Origin: Microbispora sp. H13382
GTDB lineage: Bacteria > Actinomycetota > Actinomycetes > Streptosporangiales > Streptosporangiaceae
Direction: 5' to 3'
Assembly (NCBI RefSeq): GCF_014161445.1
Contig: NZ_JABBXA010000015.1
Span: 142,285-206,284 of the forward strand
DNA length: 64,000 bases
Each line of letters starts with the position of its first letter. Positions within the stretch are counted from its first letter, which is position 1. Both the position numbers and the translations under genes were made by a program. Positions 8,186 through 17,634 of the stretch are shown piece after piece. The notes beneath the pieces are model-generated. The model was not told where the DNA came from. It saw nothing but the letters and a program-made list of their open reading frames with translations, and made no database searches.

Positions 8186-9358
8186 TTAAGCCGCGACGTG
8201 GTCGTCCCACGTGATCCGGTGGTCGTACATCCAGGCCAGCGCGTTCCGCTTCTCCACCTGTCGCATGATCACGGGAAGGATCAGGTCGCGAACGAAGGCC
8301 CCGCCGACGCCCGGCGCCTTGCCGTCGCCGTTGCGCTTGCCCTGCGCGACGACCCGTTCGACCCGCCGGCGCCGCAGCCGCTCGAAGGCGGCGAACGCGT
8401 CCGCGGTGCCGGGCACGTCGCGCAGGCACTTCCCCAGCACCACGGCGTCCTCGATGGCCATCGACGCGCCCTGACCGGAGGACGGCGAGGTGGCGTGGGC
8501 CGCGTCTCCGACGATGACCATGCGCTCGCCGGACCACTTGGGCACGGTCGGGAAGTCGTAGGTGTTCCAGCCGGGCAGGATGTGCGGGGTCGCGGCGATG
8601 ATCTCCCGCATCGGCCCCGCGTCGCCCTCGAACAGGTCCATGAGCCTGGCCCGCCACTGCTCGGGGGTGATCGCCGCGAGTTCCTCAGGGCTCATCTCCC
8701 TGCGGCTCGGCGGGTTGGCGAACCACCACACCTGCCCCTCGGGGTGGACCATGTAGCCGAAGAAGCACCGCCTGCCGAAGACGAAGTAGCAGACCCCCGG
8801 CCTGCCCGGCGACCGCACACCTTCGGCGTAGCCGCCCGTGTTCAGCAGCCCGACGTACCGGGCGCGGGGGGCGCCGGGGTCGATGAGGGTGCGGGTGCGC
8901 GAGCGCAGCCCGTCGGCGCCCACCAGCAGGTCGCCCTCGGCCTCGCTCCCGTCCGCGAAGACCGCCCGCACCCCCTGCGGGGTGGCCGAGGCGTCGACGA
9001 GCCGCCTGCCGTAGTGGATCGGCACGCCCCGCCGTACGGCCTCGTCGCGCAGCGCCTGGTAGAGGTCGGCGCGCCGGAGTGTGCGGCTCGGCTGGCTCGT
9101 GGTCGCCAGCGGCCTGCCGCGCGCGTTGCGGATCTCCATGACCGGCGTGTCCATGCCGAGGCCGCCGACGACGTCGTCCAGGCCGAGCAGCCGCAGGGCC
9201 TCCAGTCCGTTGCGCGCGACCGTGAGGAAGGCGCCGACCCCCTCGGCGCCCCGGTCGTACGCCTCGAAGACCTCGCTGTCGACTCCGGCGCGCCGCAGCG
9301 CCATGGCCGTGACGGGACCCGCGATCCCGCCGCCGATGATCAGAGCTTTCTTGGTCAT
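8186..9358 (-). CDS. FAD-dependent aromatic-type monooxygenase
   Basis: 390 residues from the ATG at 9358. A start 28 codons upstream is open, but only the inner one places GGGIAG at residues 9-14. Class A flavoprotein hydroxylase motifs: the Rossmann GxGxxG, the LLVGADGLRSR (DG) motif near 155-165, and GDAAHATSPSSGQGASMAIEDAVVL (GD motif). These enzymes use NAD(P)H and O2 to hydroxylate aromatic or polyketide-like substrates. It is divergent from the PadR gene at 9414, which suggests substrate-responsive control. The substrate is not predictable. Confidence 0.9.
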   Translation of the reverse strand: MTKKALIIGGGIAGPVTAMALRRAGVDSEVFEAYDRGAEGVGAFLTVARNGLEALRLLGLDDVVGGLGMDTPVMEIRNARGRPLATTSQPSRTLRRADLYQALRDEAVRRGVPIHYGRRLVDASATPQGVRAVFADGSEAEGDLLVGADGLRSRTRTLIDPGAPRARYVGLLNTGGYAEGVRSPGRPGVCYFVFGRRCFFGYMVHPEGQVWWFANPPSRREMSPEELAAITPEQWRARLMDLFEGDAGPMREIIAATPHILPGWNTYDFPTVPKWSGERMVIVGDAAHATSPSSGQGASMAIEDAVVLGKCLRDVPGTADAFAAFERLRRRRVERVVAQGKRNGDGKAPGVGGAFVRDLILPVIMRQVEKRNALAWMYDHRITWDDHVAA

Positions 9359-9362
9359 GCTC

Positions 9363-9384
9363 TGACTATACATATTATGACTAT
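9363..9384. promoter_or_regulatory. Candidate PadR control region
   Basis: An AT-rich stretch in a GC-rich intergenic gap holds two direct TGACTAT copies (9363-9369, 9378-9384), 15 bases apart, with CATATTAT between. It lies between the monooxygenase start and the PadR gene. Confidence 0.4.
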
Positions 9385-9413
9385 TTGCGGACAAGGCCCC
9401 TATGATGGGCGCC

Positions 9414-9983
9414 ATGTCGACGCGGCGCTCTCCCCTGGCCACGGCGGTGCTCGCCCTGGTCTGCGAGTCGCCGATGCACGCCTACCGCATGCAGCAGCTG
9501 ATCAAGGAGCGCCATCAGGACGACGTGGTCAACGTCGCGCAGCGCAACAGCGTGTACCAGACCATCGACCGCCTGCTCCGCGACGGGCTGCTGGCGGTCC
9601 GCGAGACCACCCGCGAGGAGAACCGGCCGGAGCGCACGGTCTACGAGGCCACCCAACTGGGCCGGGAGACGCTCAAGCAGTGGATGCGCACCATGCTGTC
9701 CACCCCGGCCCGGGAGTTTCCCGAGTTCCCCGCCGCGCTCGCCTTCCTGCCCGTGCTGCCGCCGGACGAGGCGCTGGCCGCGCTGCGGCAGCGGATCGCC
9801 GCGCTGGAGACGCGACTGGCCGCGCTCGACGCCGAGCTGGCCGAGAGCCTGACCTTCGTGGCCCGCCTCTTCCTCGTGGAGTCCGAATACCAGCGGGGGC
9901 AGGTCGCCACCGAGCTGGAGTTCGTCCGCGGCCTCGCCGACGACCTCGCCGAAGGCCGCCTCACCTGGGACTTCCGCCTCTGA
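9414..9983 (+). CDS. PadR-family transcriptional regulator
   Basis: 189 residues from the ATG at 9414; ATGs at 9402 and 9405 are in frame and cannot be excluded. N-terminal PadR winged helix (TAVLALVCESPMHAYRMQQLIKER, NSVYQTIDRLLRDGLLAVRETTREENRPERTVYEATQLGRETL), then a C-terminal helical domain (Vir_C-like; AALETRLAALDAELAES) for dimerisation and ligand sensing. It is divergent from the flavin monooxygenase and is the likely regulator of it. Confidence 0.88.
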   Translation: MSTRRSPLATAVLALVCESPMHAYRMQQLIKERHQDDVVNVAQRNSVYQTIDRLLRDGLLAVRETTREENRPERTVYEATQLGRETLKQWMRTMLSTPAREFPEFPAALAFLPVLPPDEALAALRQRIAALETRLAALDAELAESLTFVARLFLVESEYQRGQVATELEFVRGLADDLAEGRLTWDFRL

Positions 9984-10033
9984 GGCGCGCCGGGCTCGCC
10001 TGGAGTCCACTCCAGGTACCTAGGGTGGGGGGC

Positions 10034-11002
10034 ATGGAATACGGACACCTTGGCCGCACCGGCCTGCTGGTCAGCAAGCTCTGCCTGGGGACCATGAACT
10101 TCGGTCCGCAGACCACGGAAGAGGACTCTTTCGCGATCATGGATCGCGCCCATGAGCTCGGGATCAACTTCTTCGACACGGCCAACGTGTACGGCTGGGT
10201 CAAGGGCGAGGGGATCACCGAGAACATCATCGGCCGCTGGTTCGCGCAGGGCGGGGGCCGCCGCGAGCGTACGGTCATCGCCACCAAGCTGTACGGCTCG
10301 ATGGGCGACTGGCCGAACGAGGAGAAGCTGTCGGCGCTGCACATCCGGCGGGCGGCGGAGGCCTCGCTGCGCCGCATGCAGACCGACTACATCGACGTCT
10401 ACCAGGCCCACCACATCGACCGGGACACCCCGTTCGAGGAGTTCTGGGAGGCCATGGACATCCTCAAGCAGCAGGGCAAGATCCTGTACGTCGGCTCGTC
10501 GAACTTCGCCGGCTGGCACATCGCCAAGGCCCAGGAGTCGGCCCGGCGCCGGGGCACCGTCGGCCTGGTCAGCGAGCAGTCCCACTACAACCTGCTCGTC
10601 CGCGCGCCCGAGCTGGAGGTCATCCCTGCCTGTGAGGACTACGGCCTCGGCCTGATCCCGTGGAGCCCGCTCGCGGGCGGCCTGCTCGGCGGCGTCCTCC
10701 GGAAGATCGACAAGGGCCGCTCCGCGGCCGACCACATCGTCGCCCAGCTCGACAAGCACCGCGACAAGATCGAGCGCTACGAGGCGTTCTGCGACGAGCT
10801 CGGCGAGGACCCGGCCAACGTCGGGCTGGCGTGGCTGCTGCACCAGCGGGCGGTCACCGCGCCGATCATCGGCCCCCGTACGGTCGAGCAGCTCGACGGT
10901 ACGCTCCGGGCGCTGGAGATCGAGCTGAACGACAAGGCGCTCGCCCGGCTCGACGAGATCTTCCCCGGCTTCAAGACCGCCCCGGAGGAGTACGCCTGGT
11001 GA
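10034..11002 (+). CDS. Aldo/keto reductase
   Basis: 322 residues from the ATG at 10034, behind the ribosome site GGTGGGGGGC. It is an NADPH-dependent (alpha/beta)8-barrel oxidoreductase: catalytic tetrad D48, Y53, K85 and H126 (ATKLYG, YQAHHID), and cofactor-binding IPWSPLAGGLLGG and IIGPRTVEQLDGTLRALEIEL near the C terminus. It is a single gene. The 0.2-kb palindromic element begins 10 bases after its stop codon. Confidence 0.93.
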   Translation: MEYGHLGRTGLLVSKLCLGTMNFGPQTTEEDSFAIMDRAHELGINFFDTANVYGWVKGEGITENIIGRWFAQGGGRRERTVIATKLYGSMGDWPNEEKLSALHIRRAAEASLRRMQTDYIDVYQAHHIDRDTPFEEFWEAMDILKQQGKILYVGSSNFAGWHIAKAQESARRRGTVGLVSEQSHYNLLVRAPELEVIPACEDYGLGLIPWSPLAGGLLGGVLRKIDKGRSAADHIVAQLDKHRDKIERYEAFCDELGEDPANVGLAWLLHQRAVTAPIIGPRTVEQLDGTLRALEIELNDKALARLDEIFPGFKTAPEEYAW

Positions 11003-11010
11003 TCAGGCGG

Positions 11011-11226
11011 TGTTGAGGAGTGCCTGACAAATGCTGCCCGTCGCGAGCGTGGATCCAGGTGGATGCATCGCAAGGCGGAGGAGGAGCCGATAACAGCGTT
11101 ATCGGCGACGACGACCCCGGGCCCCGCGGAAATTCCGAGCCTGCGAGGAATTTTCGTGGGTGGGGCAACGCAGCGAGGCGCCGCCTGGGCCACGCGCAGC
11201 AGGGCTTGATTTGTCAGGGACGACCT
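11011..11226. repeat. Long imperfect palindromic intergenic element
   Basis: The ends are inverted copies: CCTGACAAAT at 11023-11032 and ATTTGTCAGG at 11209-11218, with GCCC (11036-11039) facing GGGC (11202-11205). Pairing continues inward, with GCGTGG-CCAGG in the left arm (about 11047-11060) against CCTGG-CCACGC in the right (11184-11195). The centre holds a perfect 9-bp stem with loop AGC (11086-11106) and a stem around AAATTCC (11134-11140)/GGAATTT (11150-11157). No coding potential is seen. It looks like a MITE-like dispersed repeat or a structured RNA. Confidence 0.7.
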
Positions 11227-11303
11227 AGGAGCGCGCCGACGATCACGATGAGCACGAGCAGCGCGAGCACCGTGGGCAGCAGCCAGCGTCGAGGACGATC
11301 CAC
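11214..11303 (-). CDS. Possible 29-residue membrane peptide
   Basis: A GTG at 11303, 10 bases after the stop of the ThpR gene, opens a 29-codon frame. It reads MDRPRRWLLPTVLALLVLI, continues VIVGALLGRP, then stops: a basic start followed by one strongly hydrophobic helix. The last codons and the TGA lie inside the end of the palindromic element. Translational coupling to thpR is plausible. The ribosome site is weak, and chance is possible for so short a frame. Confidence 0.4.
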   Translation of the reverse strand: MDRPRRWLLPTVLALLVLIVIVGALLGRP

Positions 11304-11313
11304 GTCATGGAGC

Positions 11314-11883
11314 CTAGTCGCGGACTGCCAATGGGTACGCCTCGACCTGCTCGTAGCGCACGCTCGCCCCGATGTGGCTGCGTACGAGGTGCACCGACGA
11401 CACCTCCCAGCGCCGCCCGCCGAAGGCGCTCAGGGCGCCGACCAGGGGGCGCAGGTCGTCGCCGTGGCGTGACCGGGTCCTGGAGCGGGCCAGGGTGAGA
11501 TGGGGATGGAACCGCTTGCGGTCGGTCTCCGCCGCCCCGGCCCGCCGGGCCCCGGCCGCCACCGAGCCGGCGAGCCGCGTCAGCGCCGGTCCGGCGTCCA
11601 GACCGACCCAGAAGATCCGTCCCCGGGAGGCGGAGGGGAAGGCGCCGGCGCCGCCGAACGCCACCGTCTCAGGGGAATGCCGGGCGGCCGCCCGGGCCAG
11701 CCGTACGCGTAGCTCGGGCAGGACGTCGTCGGGCACCTCGCCGAGGAAGGCCACGGTGACGTGCCACAGCGCGGGATCGACCCAGCGCAGCTGCGACCAC
11801 TCGGCGCGTACGGGGTCGACCGCCGTGGCGATCTCCGCCAGCGCCTCAGGCGGCGGCAGCAGCGCCACGAACAATCTGCTCAC
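11314..11883 (-). CDS. thpR: RNA 2',3'-cyclic phosphodiesterase / 2'-5' RNA ligase family
   Basis: 189 residues, usual for the 2H phosphoesterase family. The two HxTx motifs are H41-V-T-V and H128-L-T-L, about 85 residues apart as expected. The protein opens RLFVALLPP, the standard family start. It hydrolyses 2',3'-cyclic phosphate ends of RNA. Its first 38 bases overlap the 3' end of the MFS gene, so the two are cotranscribed, with MarR first. Confidence 0.92.
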   Translation of the reverse strand: MSRLFVALLPPPEALAEIATAVDPVRAEWSQLRWVDPALWHVTVAFLGEVPDDVLPELRVRLARAAARHSPETVAFGGAGAFPSASRGRIFWVGLDAGPALTRLAGSVAAGARRAGAAETDRKRFHPHLTLARSRTRSRHGDDLRPLVGALSAFGGRRWEVSSVHLVRSHIGASVRYEQVEAYPLAVRD

Positions 11884-13099
11884 GTGCCGATTCTTCCTTG
11901 CCAGCCACGCGTGCCGCGACCATCCGGGTCACCAGCACCGCCAGGAAGACGCCACACATGCTCAGCACGCCGGCGGCCACGACCGAGACCCGGGGGCCGG
12001 CCAGCTCGGCGAGCCAGCCCACCAGCGGCGACCCGATCGGGGCTCCCCCGGTGAAGACCAGCACGTAGATCCCCATCACCCGACCGCGCATCTCGGGCGA
12101 GGCGCCGAGCTGCACGATCGTGTTCGCGGTCGTGTTGACCGTGATCATCGCCATGCCCGCGGGGACGAGCATCAGCAGGAAGGCCGGGTATCCGGGAGCG
12201 AGCCCGGCGGCGACCTGGAACAGCCCGAAGCACAGCGCCCCGGCGATCAGGAACCGGCGGCTCGGCTTGACCCGGCGCGCGGCGAGCAGCGCCCCGCCGA
12301 ACGCCCCGACGGCGAACGCGCTGGACGCGACGCCGAAGGAGGACGCGCCCGCGCCGAACGCCTGCTTGGCCATCAACGCGATGCTGGTCGAGAAGCTCTG
12401 CGCGAAGATCGCCATGAACGCCACGAGCAGTAGCGGAAGAAGCAGGTCCGGCCGGTTGCCGACGTAGCGCAGGCCCTCCCGCAGCTGGCCCTTGCCCCGC
12501 GGCACGGGCTCGGGCGAGCGCAGCTCGGACACCCGCATGAGCGCGAGACCGGTGATCACCGCGGCGAACGACGCGGCGTTCAGCACGAAGATCGGGCCGG
12601 TGCCCATCCAGGAGATCAGCAGGCCGGCCACCGCCGGGCCGACGACCCGGGCGAGGTTGAAGGTCGAGCTGTTCAGCGCGATGGCGTTCGGCAGGTCCCG
12701 CCGGCCCACCATCTCCACCACGAACGACTGCCGTGTGGGCACCTCGACGCACGACACCAGGCCGAGCGTGAACGCCATCGCGTACACGTGCCAGACCTGG
12801 GCCGTGCCGGTGAGCACCAGCACGCCCATGGTCAGCGCCAGCAGCCCCATGAGCGTCTGGGCCACCATGAGGATCCGGCGCTTGGGGTAGCGGTCCGCGA
12901 TGACCCCGCCGAACATGCCGAACAGCATCGTCGGCAGGAACTGCAGCGCCACGGTGACGCCGAGCGCCGAGCCGCGGCCGTGCGAGAGGTCGAGGACCAG
13001 CCAGTCCTGGGCGGTGCGCTGCATCCAGGTGCCGACGTTGGAGACGACGCCCCCGGCGGCGAACAGACGGTAGTTGTGGTTCCGCAGCGAGCGGAACAT
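11846..13099 (-). CDS. MFS transporter, enterobactin-exporter/MFS_3-like
   Basis: 417 residues from the ATG at 13099, 5 bases after the MarR stop codon. It starts FRSLRNHNYRLFAAGGVVSNVGTWMQRTAQDWLVLDLS, the usual MFS_3 opening. It has about 12 hydrophobic segments, and the cytoplasmic loop motif GGVIADRYPKRRIL is near residue 70. It is probably a proton-driven exporter of a small molecule or drug. Being in an operon with MarR points to an inducible efflux pump. It overlaps thpR by 38 bases at the 3' end. Confidence 0.9.
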   Translation of the reverse strand: MFRSLRNHNYRLFAAGGVVSNVGTWMQRTAQDWLVLDLSHGRGSALGVTVALQFLPTMLFGMFGGVIADRYPKRRILMVAQTLMGLLALTMGVLVLTGTAQVWHVYAMAFTLGLVSCVEVPTRQSFVVEMVGRRDLPNAIALNSSTFNLARVVGPAVAGLLISWMGTGPIFVLNAASFAAVITGLALMRVSELRSPEPVPRGKGQLREGLRYVGNRPDLLLPLLLVAFMAIFAQSFSTSIALMAKQAFGAGASSFGVASSAFAVGAFGGALLAARRVKPSRRFLIAGALCFGLFQVAAGLAPGYPAFLLMLVPAGMAMITVNTTANTIVQLGASPEMRGRVMGIYVLVFTGGAPIGSPLVGWLAELAGPRVSVVAAGVLSMCGVFLAVLVTRMVAARVAGKEESAREQIVRGAAAAA

Positions 13100-13104
13100 G
13101 CCGC

Positions 13105-13548
13105 CTACATCGTCGACAGCTTCTCCAGGATCGGCGCCGCCGCTCGCAGTGTCGCCCTCTCCTCCGGCGTCAGATCCCTGAGCCGCTGCGCCAGCCAGGC
13201 TTCCTTGGTGCGGCGCTCCTCCTTCAGCAGCTCCGCTCCCTGCGGCGTCACGCTGACCGTCACCTGCCGCCGGTCGGTCGGATGCGGACTGCGTGCCAGC
13301 AGACCCCGCTCCTCCAGCTTGGCGATCACGCGGGTCATCGAGGGTGGCTGCACCTTCTCGTGCTCCGCGAGCTCGCCGGGAGTCATTGCGGTGTGGCGCT
13401 CGACGGCGACGAGCGTCGCGAGCTGTGTGGGCGTCAGTGAGTGGTGCGCGGCCTGCCTGCGCATCCGTCGCGTCAGCCGGGCGAGGGACACGCGCAAGGC
13501 GGACGCGAGAGCGGCGTCGCTGCGTAAGTTCTGGGCGTTCGTTAGCAT
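13105..13548 (-). CDS. MarR-family transcriptional regulator
   Basis: 147 residues. Winged helix: LTPTQLATLVAVERH, MTPGELAEHEKVQPPSMTRVIAKLEERGLLARSPHPTDRRQVTVSVTPQGAELL, the full MarR motif including the DxRxV wing. It is the first gene of the MarR-MFS-ThpR operon and presumably represses it until a ligand binds. An inverted repeat overlaps its start codon and ribosome site. Confidence 0.93.
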   Translation of the reverse strand: MLTNAQNLRSDAALASALRVSLARLTRRMRRQAAHHSLTPTQLATLVAVERHTAMTPGELAEHEKVQPPSMTRVIAKLEERGLLARSPHPTDRRQVTVSVTPQGAELLKEERRTKEAWLAQRLRDLTPEERATLRAAAPILEKLSTM

Positions 13549-13568
13549 AAGTCATTACCTTTGCTAAC
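13541..13568. promoter_or_regulatory. Candidate MarR operator over the start codon
   Basis: The perfect 7-bp inverted repeat GTTAGCA (13541-13547)/TGCTAAC (13562-13568) has a 14-base spacer. It overlaps the MarR ATG (13546-13548) and the AAAGG ribosome site, so a bound repressor would cover the initiation region. Confidence 0.5.
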
Positions 13569-13661
13569 TATATGGTGCATGTCCGCATTCCTCCAAACCG
13601 TCCTGCTCTGCACGGTGATCGCGACACACCGTACCGGCGAGTCACCGGGCCCGCGGACGAC

Positions 13662-13693
13662 GAAGGCCCGGCCCCCATGGGGACCGGGCCTTC
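13662..13693 (-). terminator. Hairpin terminator after the VOC gene
   Basis: The 10-bp arms GAAGGCCCGG (13662-13671) and CCGGGCCTTC (13684-13693) pair, with an inner CCCC/GGGG pairing. It lies 17 bases past the VOC stop codon on the minus strand. Confidence 0.6.
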
Positions 13694-13709
13694 CGGACGC
13701 GCACCGGCG

Positions 13710-14138
13710 TCAGGCGAAGTCCTCCGGCGTGAACTCCCTCGGCTCGACCAGGACGAGCCAGTTGCCCTGGTTGTCGCGGACGACCGCCTCCACCCCGTAC
13801 GGCCGCTCCTCGGGCTCCTGCAGGACCGTGACGCCCTTGGCGGTGAGTTCCTCGCAGGTCTTGCGGCAGTCGTCGACCCGCAGGCCGAGGCCGCCCATCT
13901 GCCCCTTCTCTAGCTGACGGCGGTAGAAGCCGGCGGTCTCGGGGTCCTGCGGCGGTCCCGGCTTCATGAGCGTGAGCTCGAGCTCCGGGTGGTCGGGGTG
14001 GCAGACGGTGACCCAGCGGAAGTCCTCGCCCATGCTGATGTCGGTGCGCGGGACGAAGCCGAGCACGTCGACGTAGAAGTCCCGCGCCGCGTCCTGGTCG
14101 AGGCAGTACACGGTCGTCAGGGAGACATTCTTAATCAT
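13710..14138 (-). CDS. VOC-superfamily (glyoxalase/dioxygenase-fold) protein
   Basis: 142 residues from the ATG at 14138. Two betaalphabetabetabeta modules: VSLTTVYCLDQDAARDFYVDVLGFVPRTD with RWVTVCHPD-HPELELTL in the first, GLGLRVDDCRKTCEELTAKGVTVLQEPEERPYGVEAVVRDNQGNWLVLVEP in the second. The metal ligands are not certain. It lies 10 bases downstream of the AraC-type gene, a common pairing in actinomycetes. It may be a lyase, dioxygenase or binding protein; the substrate is unknown. Confidence 0.85.
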   Translation of the reverse strand: MIKNVSLTTVYCLDQDAARDFYVDVLGFVPRTDISMGEDFRWVTVCHPDHPELELTLMKPGPPQDPETAGFYRRQLEKGQMGGLGLRVDDCRKTCEELTAKGVTVLQEPEERPYGVEAVVRDNQGNWLVLVEPREFTPEDFA

Positions 14139-14148
14139 GCCGAGGACG

Positions 14149-14640
14149 CTACTGCGACCCCTCTGACCTGGGCTTCTCCAAAATTGCACAATCCGGGGGC
14201 CCCTTCCGCGGCCCGGCCGTGCCCGTGAGGTCGAGCACTCCGCGCATGAACAGCCAGCACCCCGGGACATGCGGCCCGCCGCGCGCCGCCCACCGGTCGC
14301 GGTAACCGCTCGGGCTCTCCCCGACGAGCTGACGGAACTTGGCCGAGAACGACCCGAGGCTGGTGAACCCCACCGCCATGCAGATCTCGGTGACCGTGAG
14401 GTTGGCCCCGCGCAGCAGGTCCTGGGCCCGCTCGATGCGGCGCCGGGTCAGGTAGCGCATCGGCGTCTCGCCGTACGCCGCCTCGAAGCAGCGGACGAAG
14501 TAGAACTTGGAGATCCCGGCCACGGCCGCGAGCGCTTCGAGATCGAGCTCGCCGCGGTAATCGCGGTCGATGCGGTCCCTGGCCAGGCGCAGCCGCGGCA
14601 GCAACTCCACCGGCACCCGTCGCTGTCCCCTCACGGCCAC
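14149..14640 (-). CDS. AraC-family transcriptional regulator
   Basis: 163 residues. One AraC-type double HTH at about 24-118 (LDLEALAAVAGISKFYFVRCFEAAYGETPMRYLTRRRIERAQDLLRGANLTVTEICMAVGFTSLGSFSAKFRQLVGESPSGYR, here given as a description of its extent). No N-terminal ligand domain is present; a short C-terminal tail follows. It is upstream of and probably cotranscribed with the VOC gene, which may serve as its sensor or target. Confidence 0.9.
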   Translation of the reverse strand: MAVRGQRRVPVELLPRLRLARDRIDRDYRGELDLEALAAVAGISKFYFVRCFEAAYGETPMRYLTRRRIERAQDLLRGANLTVTEICMAVGFTSLGSFSAKFRQLVGESPSGYRDRWAARGGPHVPGCWLFMRGVLDLTGTAGPRKGPPDCAILEKPRSEGSQ

Positions 14641-14649
14641 GTCACGACA

Positions 14650-15165
14650 CTAGCGCCCGGCCCCGACAGATCGTATCGGCCGCCACGCGGCCGCCGTCCA
14701 GCACGCGCCCCAGAGCAGGAAGAACGGCGACCACAGCAGCAGGTCCCACCGCGCCAGGTCGTGGGCGAGCGCGGCGTGCTCGGCGGGCACCGAGGAGACC
14801 CCGGCCAGCACCAGTGCGTCGCCGACGAACCCGAACCCCAGCGCTCCGGCCGACCGGGCGATCATCAAGATTCCCAGTGTCCAGGCGATCGCCGGCAGCA
14901 GCCGGCGCGGAAATGCCGCTTCCCGGGGACGGACGGTGGCCAGCGCCACGACGACACCGACAGCCGCGGCGCCGGCGAGCACCCAATGACTCGTCACGAA
15001 CAGCGGATCGCGCGCGAGCAGCCGCTCGCGCAGCCCCGGCGGCAGGGGGTCCTTGTCGGCCAGCGCCCCGGCTCCCAGCGCCTGAGCGAGCTTCATCGAT
15101 CCGTAGGCCGCGCAGCAGACCGCCGCGCCGTAGCCGCCCACCCGCGTCCAGTCAGCCCGCGACAC
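14650..15165 (-). CDS. Membrane protein, DUF3995-like
   Basis: 171 residues with four hydrophobic segments (about 9-30, 59-79, 90-115, 138-160). The fold and layout resemble DUF3995 family membrane proteins, whose role is unknown. The ATG lies inside the 3' end of the upstream membrane-protein gene (14-base overlap), so translation is probably coupled. The AraC gene follows 9 bases downstream. Confidence 0.65.
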   Translation of the reverse strand: MSRADWTRVGGYGAAVCCAAYGSMKLAQALGAGALADKDPLPPGLRERLLARDPLFVTSHWVLAGAAAVGVVVALATVRPREAAFPRRLLPAIAWTLGILMIARSAGALGFGFVGDALVLAGVSSVPAEHAALAHDLARWDLLLWSPFFLLWGACWTAAAWRPIRSVGAGR

Positions 15166-15604
15166 GTCTCGTCGCTTTCGCGTATGACCGGAACATCTCA
15201 GCGAACAGCCCGATCACGACGATGCCGAGCACGCCGTGATACCACTTCCAGCCCACACCCATGCCGATGAACCCGTCCAGGATCATGATGCCCGCGCCGC
15301 CTCCGACAGCCGCCAGCATCACGGCCAGCACGAGCAGCATCAGCGTCCTCGGCGCCGTGCGCCCGAGCGGCGTGACCGTGGCGAGGGCGACACACGCGCC
15401 CACGATTCCGGAGGCGGTCGCGAGCCACTGCGCGGTGGCCGCGTCCATGAGGTACCCCTGCGTCTCGGCGGCCGACACGGGCGGGCCGCCCGGGAAGCCG
15501 AGCCGGTCCTGCAGGGCGAAGGCGGCCTTCCCCGCGGCGTAGCCGAGGAACAACACGGCCAGCGCGTACGCCGGCCAACGTCGTGGGTGAGCGGAATCGA
15601 GCAT
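15152..15604 (-). CDS. Four-helix membrane protein of unknown function
   Basis: 150 residues from the ATG at 15604. Four hydrophobic segments (about 10-30, 55-77, 86-107, 117-138). Motifs such as LFLGYAAGKAAFALQDRLGFPGGP and AATAQWLATASGIVGACVALAT resemble those of the next gene, so the two are probably distant paralogues. They overlap by 14 bases and may form a complex. No catalytic residues were recognised. Confidence 0.7.
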   Translation of the reverse strand: MLDSAHPRRWPAYALAVLFLGYAAGKAAFALQDRLGFPGGPPVSAAETQGYLMDAATAQWLATASGIVGACVALATVTPLGRTAPRTLMLLVLAVMLAAVGGGAGIMILDGFIGMGVGWKWYHGVLGIVVIGLFAEMFRSYAKATRRVAG

Positions 15605-15658
15605 GACTCGACCGTAGAAACGACGTGCCCGGCAGCACTCCCGTGTGCGGGGGAAACG

Positions 15659-15676
15659 CCTCCCCCCTGTGGGGGA
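15659..15676. repeat. Short C/G hairpin
   Basis: CTCCCCC and GGGGGAG form a 7-bp stem with a 4-base loop, 55 bases upstream of the membrane-protein start and beyond the NCS2 terminator. Its role is unclear. Confidence 0.35.
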
Positions 15677-15710
15677 GCGGCTCGCGGAGGGCACTCGGTC
15701 GGCGCGCAGA

Positions 15711-15743
15711 AGGCCGCCGCGGCGACGATCGCCACGGCGGCCT
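15711..15743 (-). terminator. Hairpin terminator after the NCS2 permease
   Basis: The arms AGGCCGCCG (15711-15719) and CGGCGGCCT (15735-15743) pair perfectly over 9 bp, 17 bases past the permease stop codon on the minus strand. Confidence 0.55.
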
Positions 15744-15759
15744 CCCGGTGAAACGCGGA

Positions 15760-17223
<1,464 letters not shown>

Positions 17224-17359
17224 GGGGTTCGCATTCACGCGCGCAGAGTCGCAGGCCCTTACCATCGGCGGAAAGAGCCAGGGGAGCAGCGTTGTCCTTT
17301 CGTGACTGGTTTGTCATGAAGATACCGGCTCACCTGCGCGACCTTCTAAGCTGGCTGGC

Positions 17360-17620
17360 GTGAGCGAGCGCCACCCGGACCCCATGCCTCTCAGGACGAG
17401 GGACACCATCACGATCCTGACCGGAACGGTGTTGTGGGCGATCGCCCTCGCCGTCGTGCTGCTGGTGGTCAGACCGGCCGATCATCGCCCCGCCTGGGTC
17501 TGCGTCGTCGGCATCGGCCTCGGCCTGTTCGGGCTCTGGTACGTCCGCCGCCGCGACGCCCGGCTGGGTGAGGCCGCCCCCGTCGACGAGGTCACCGGAT
17601 CGGAGCCCCGCCGCCCCTGA
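17360..17620 (+). CDS. DUF2530 membrane protein
   Basis: 86 residues from the GTG at 17360. Two membrane helices (about 18-41 and 47-63), then a charged tail (YVRRRDARLGEAAPVDEV). The size, the TVLWAIALAVVLLV helix and the neighbourhood of an NCS2 permease match DUF2530. The function is unknown, though an accessory role for the permease is conceivable. No clear ribosome site is visible. Confidence 0.75.
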   Translation: MSERHPDPMPLRTRDTITILTGTVLWAIALAVVLLVVRPADHRPAWVCVVGIGLGLFGLWYVRRRDARLGEAAPVDEVTGSEPRRP

Positions 17621-17634
17621 CCGCGGCCTCCCGC

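Noticed and set aside
7997..10033. Long + strand frame leading into the aldo/keto reductase
   Set aside because: The part before 10034 is the antisense shadow of the TetR and monooxygenase genes. The real start is the ATG at 10034, with a ribosome site.
17224..17359. Purine riboswitch upstream of the NCS2 permease
   Set aside because: No conserved three-way-junction core was found in the 136-base gap.
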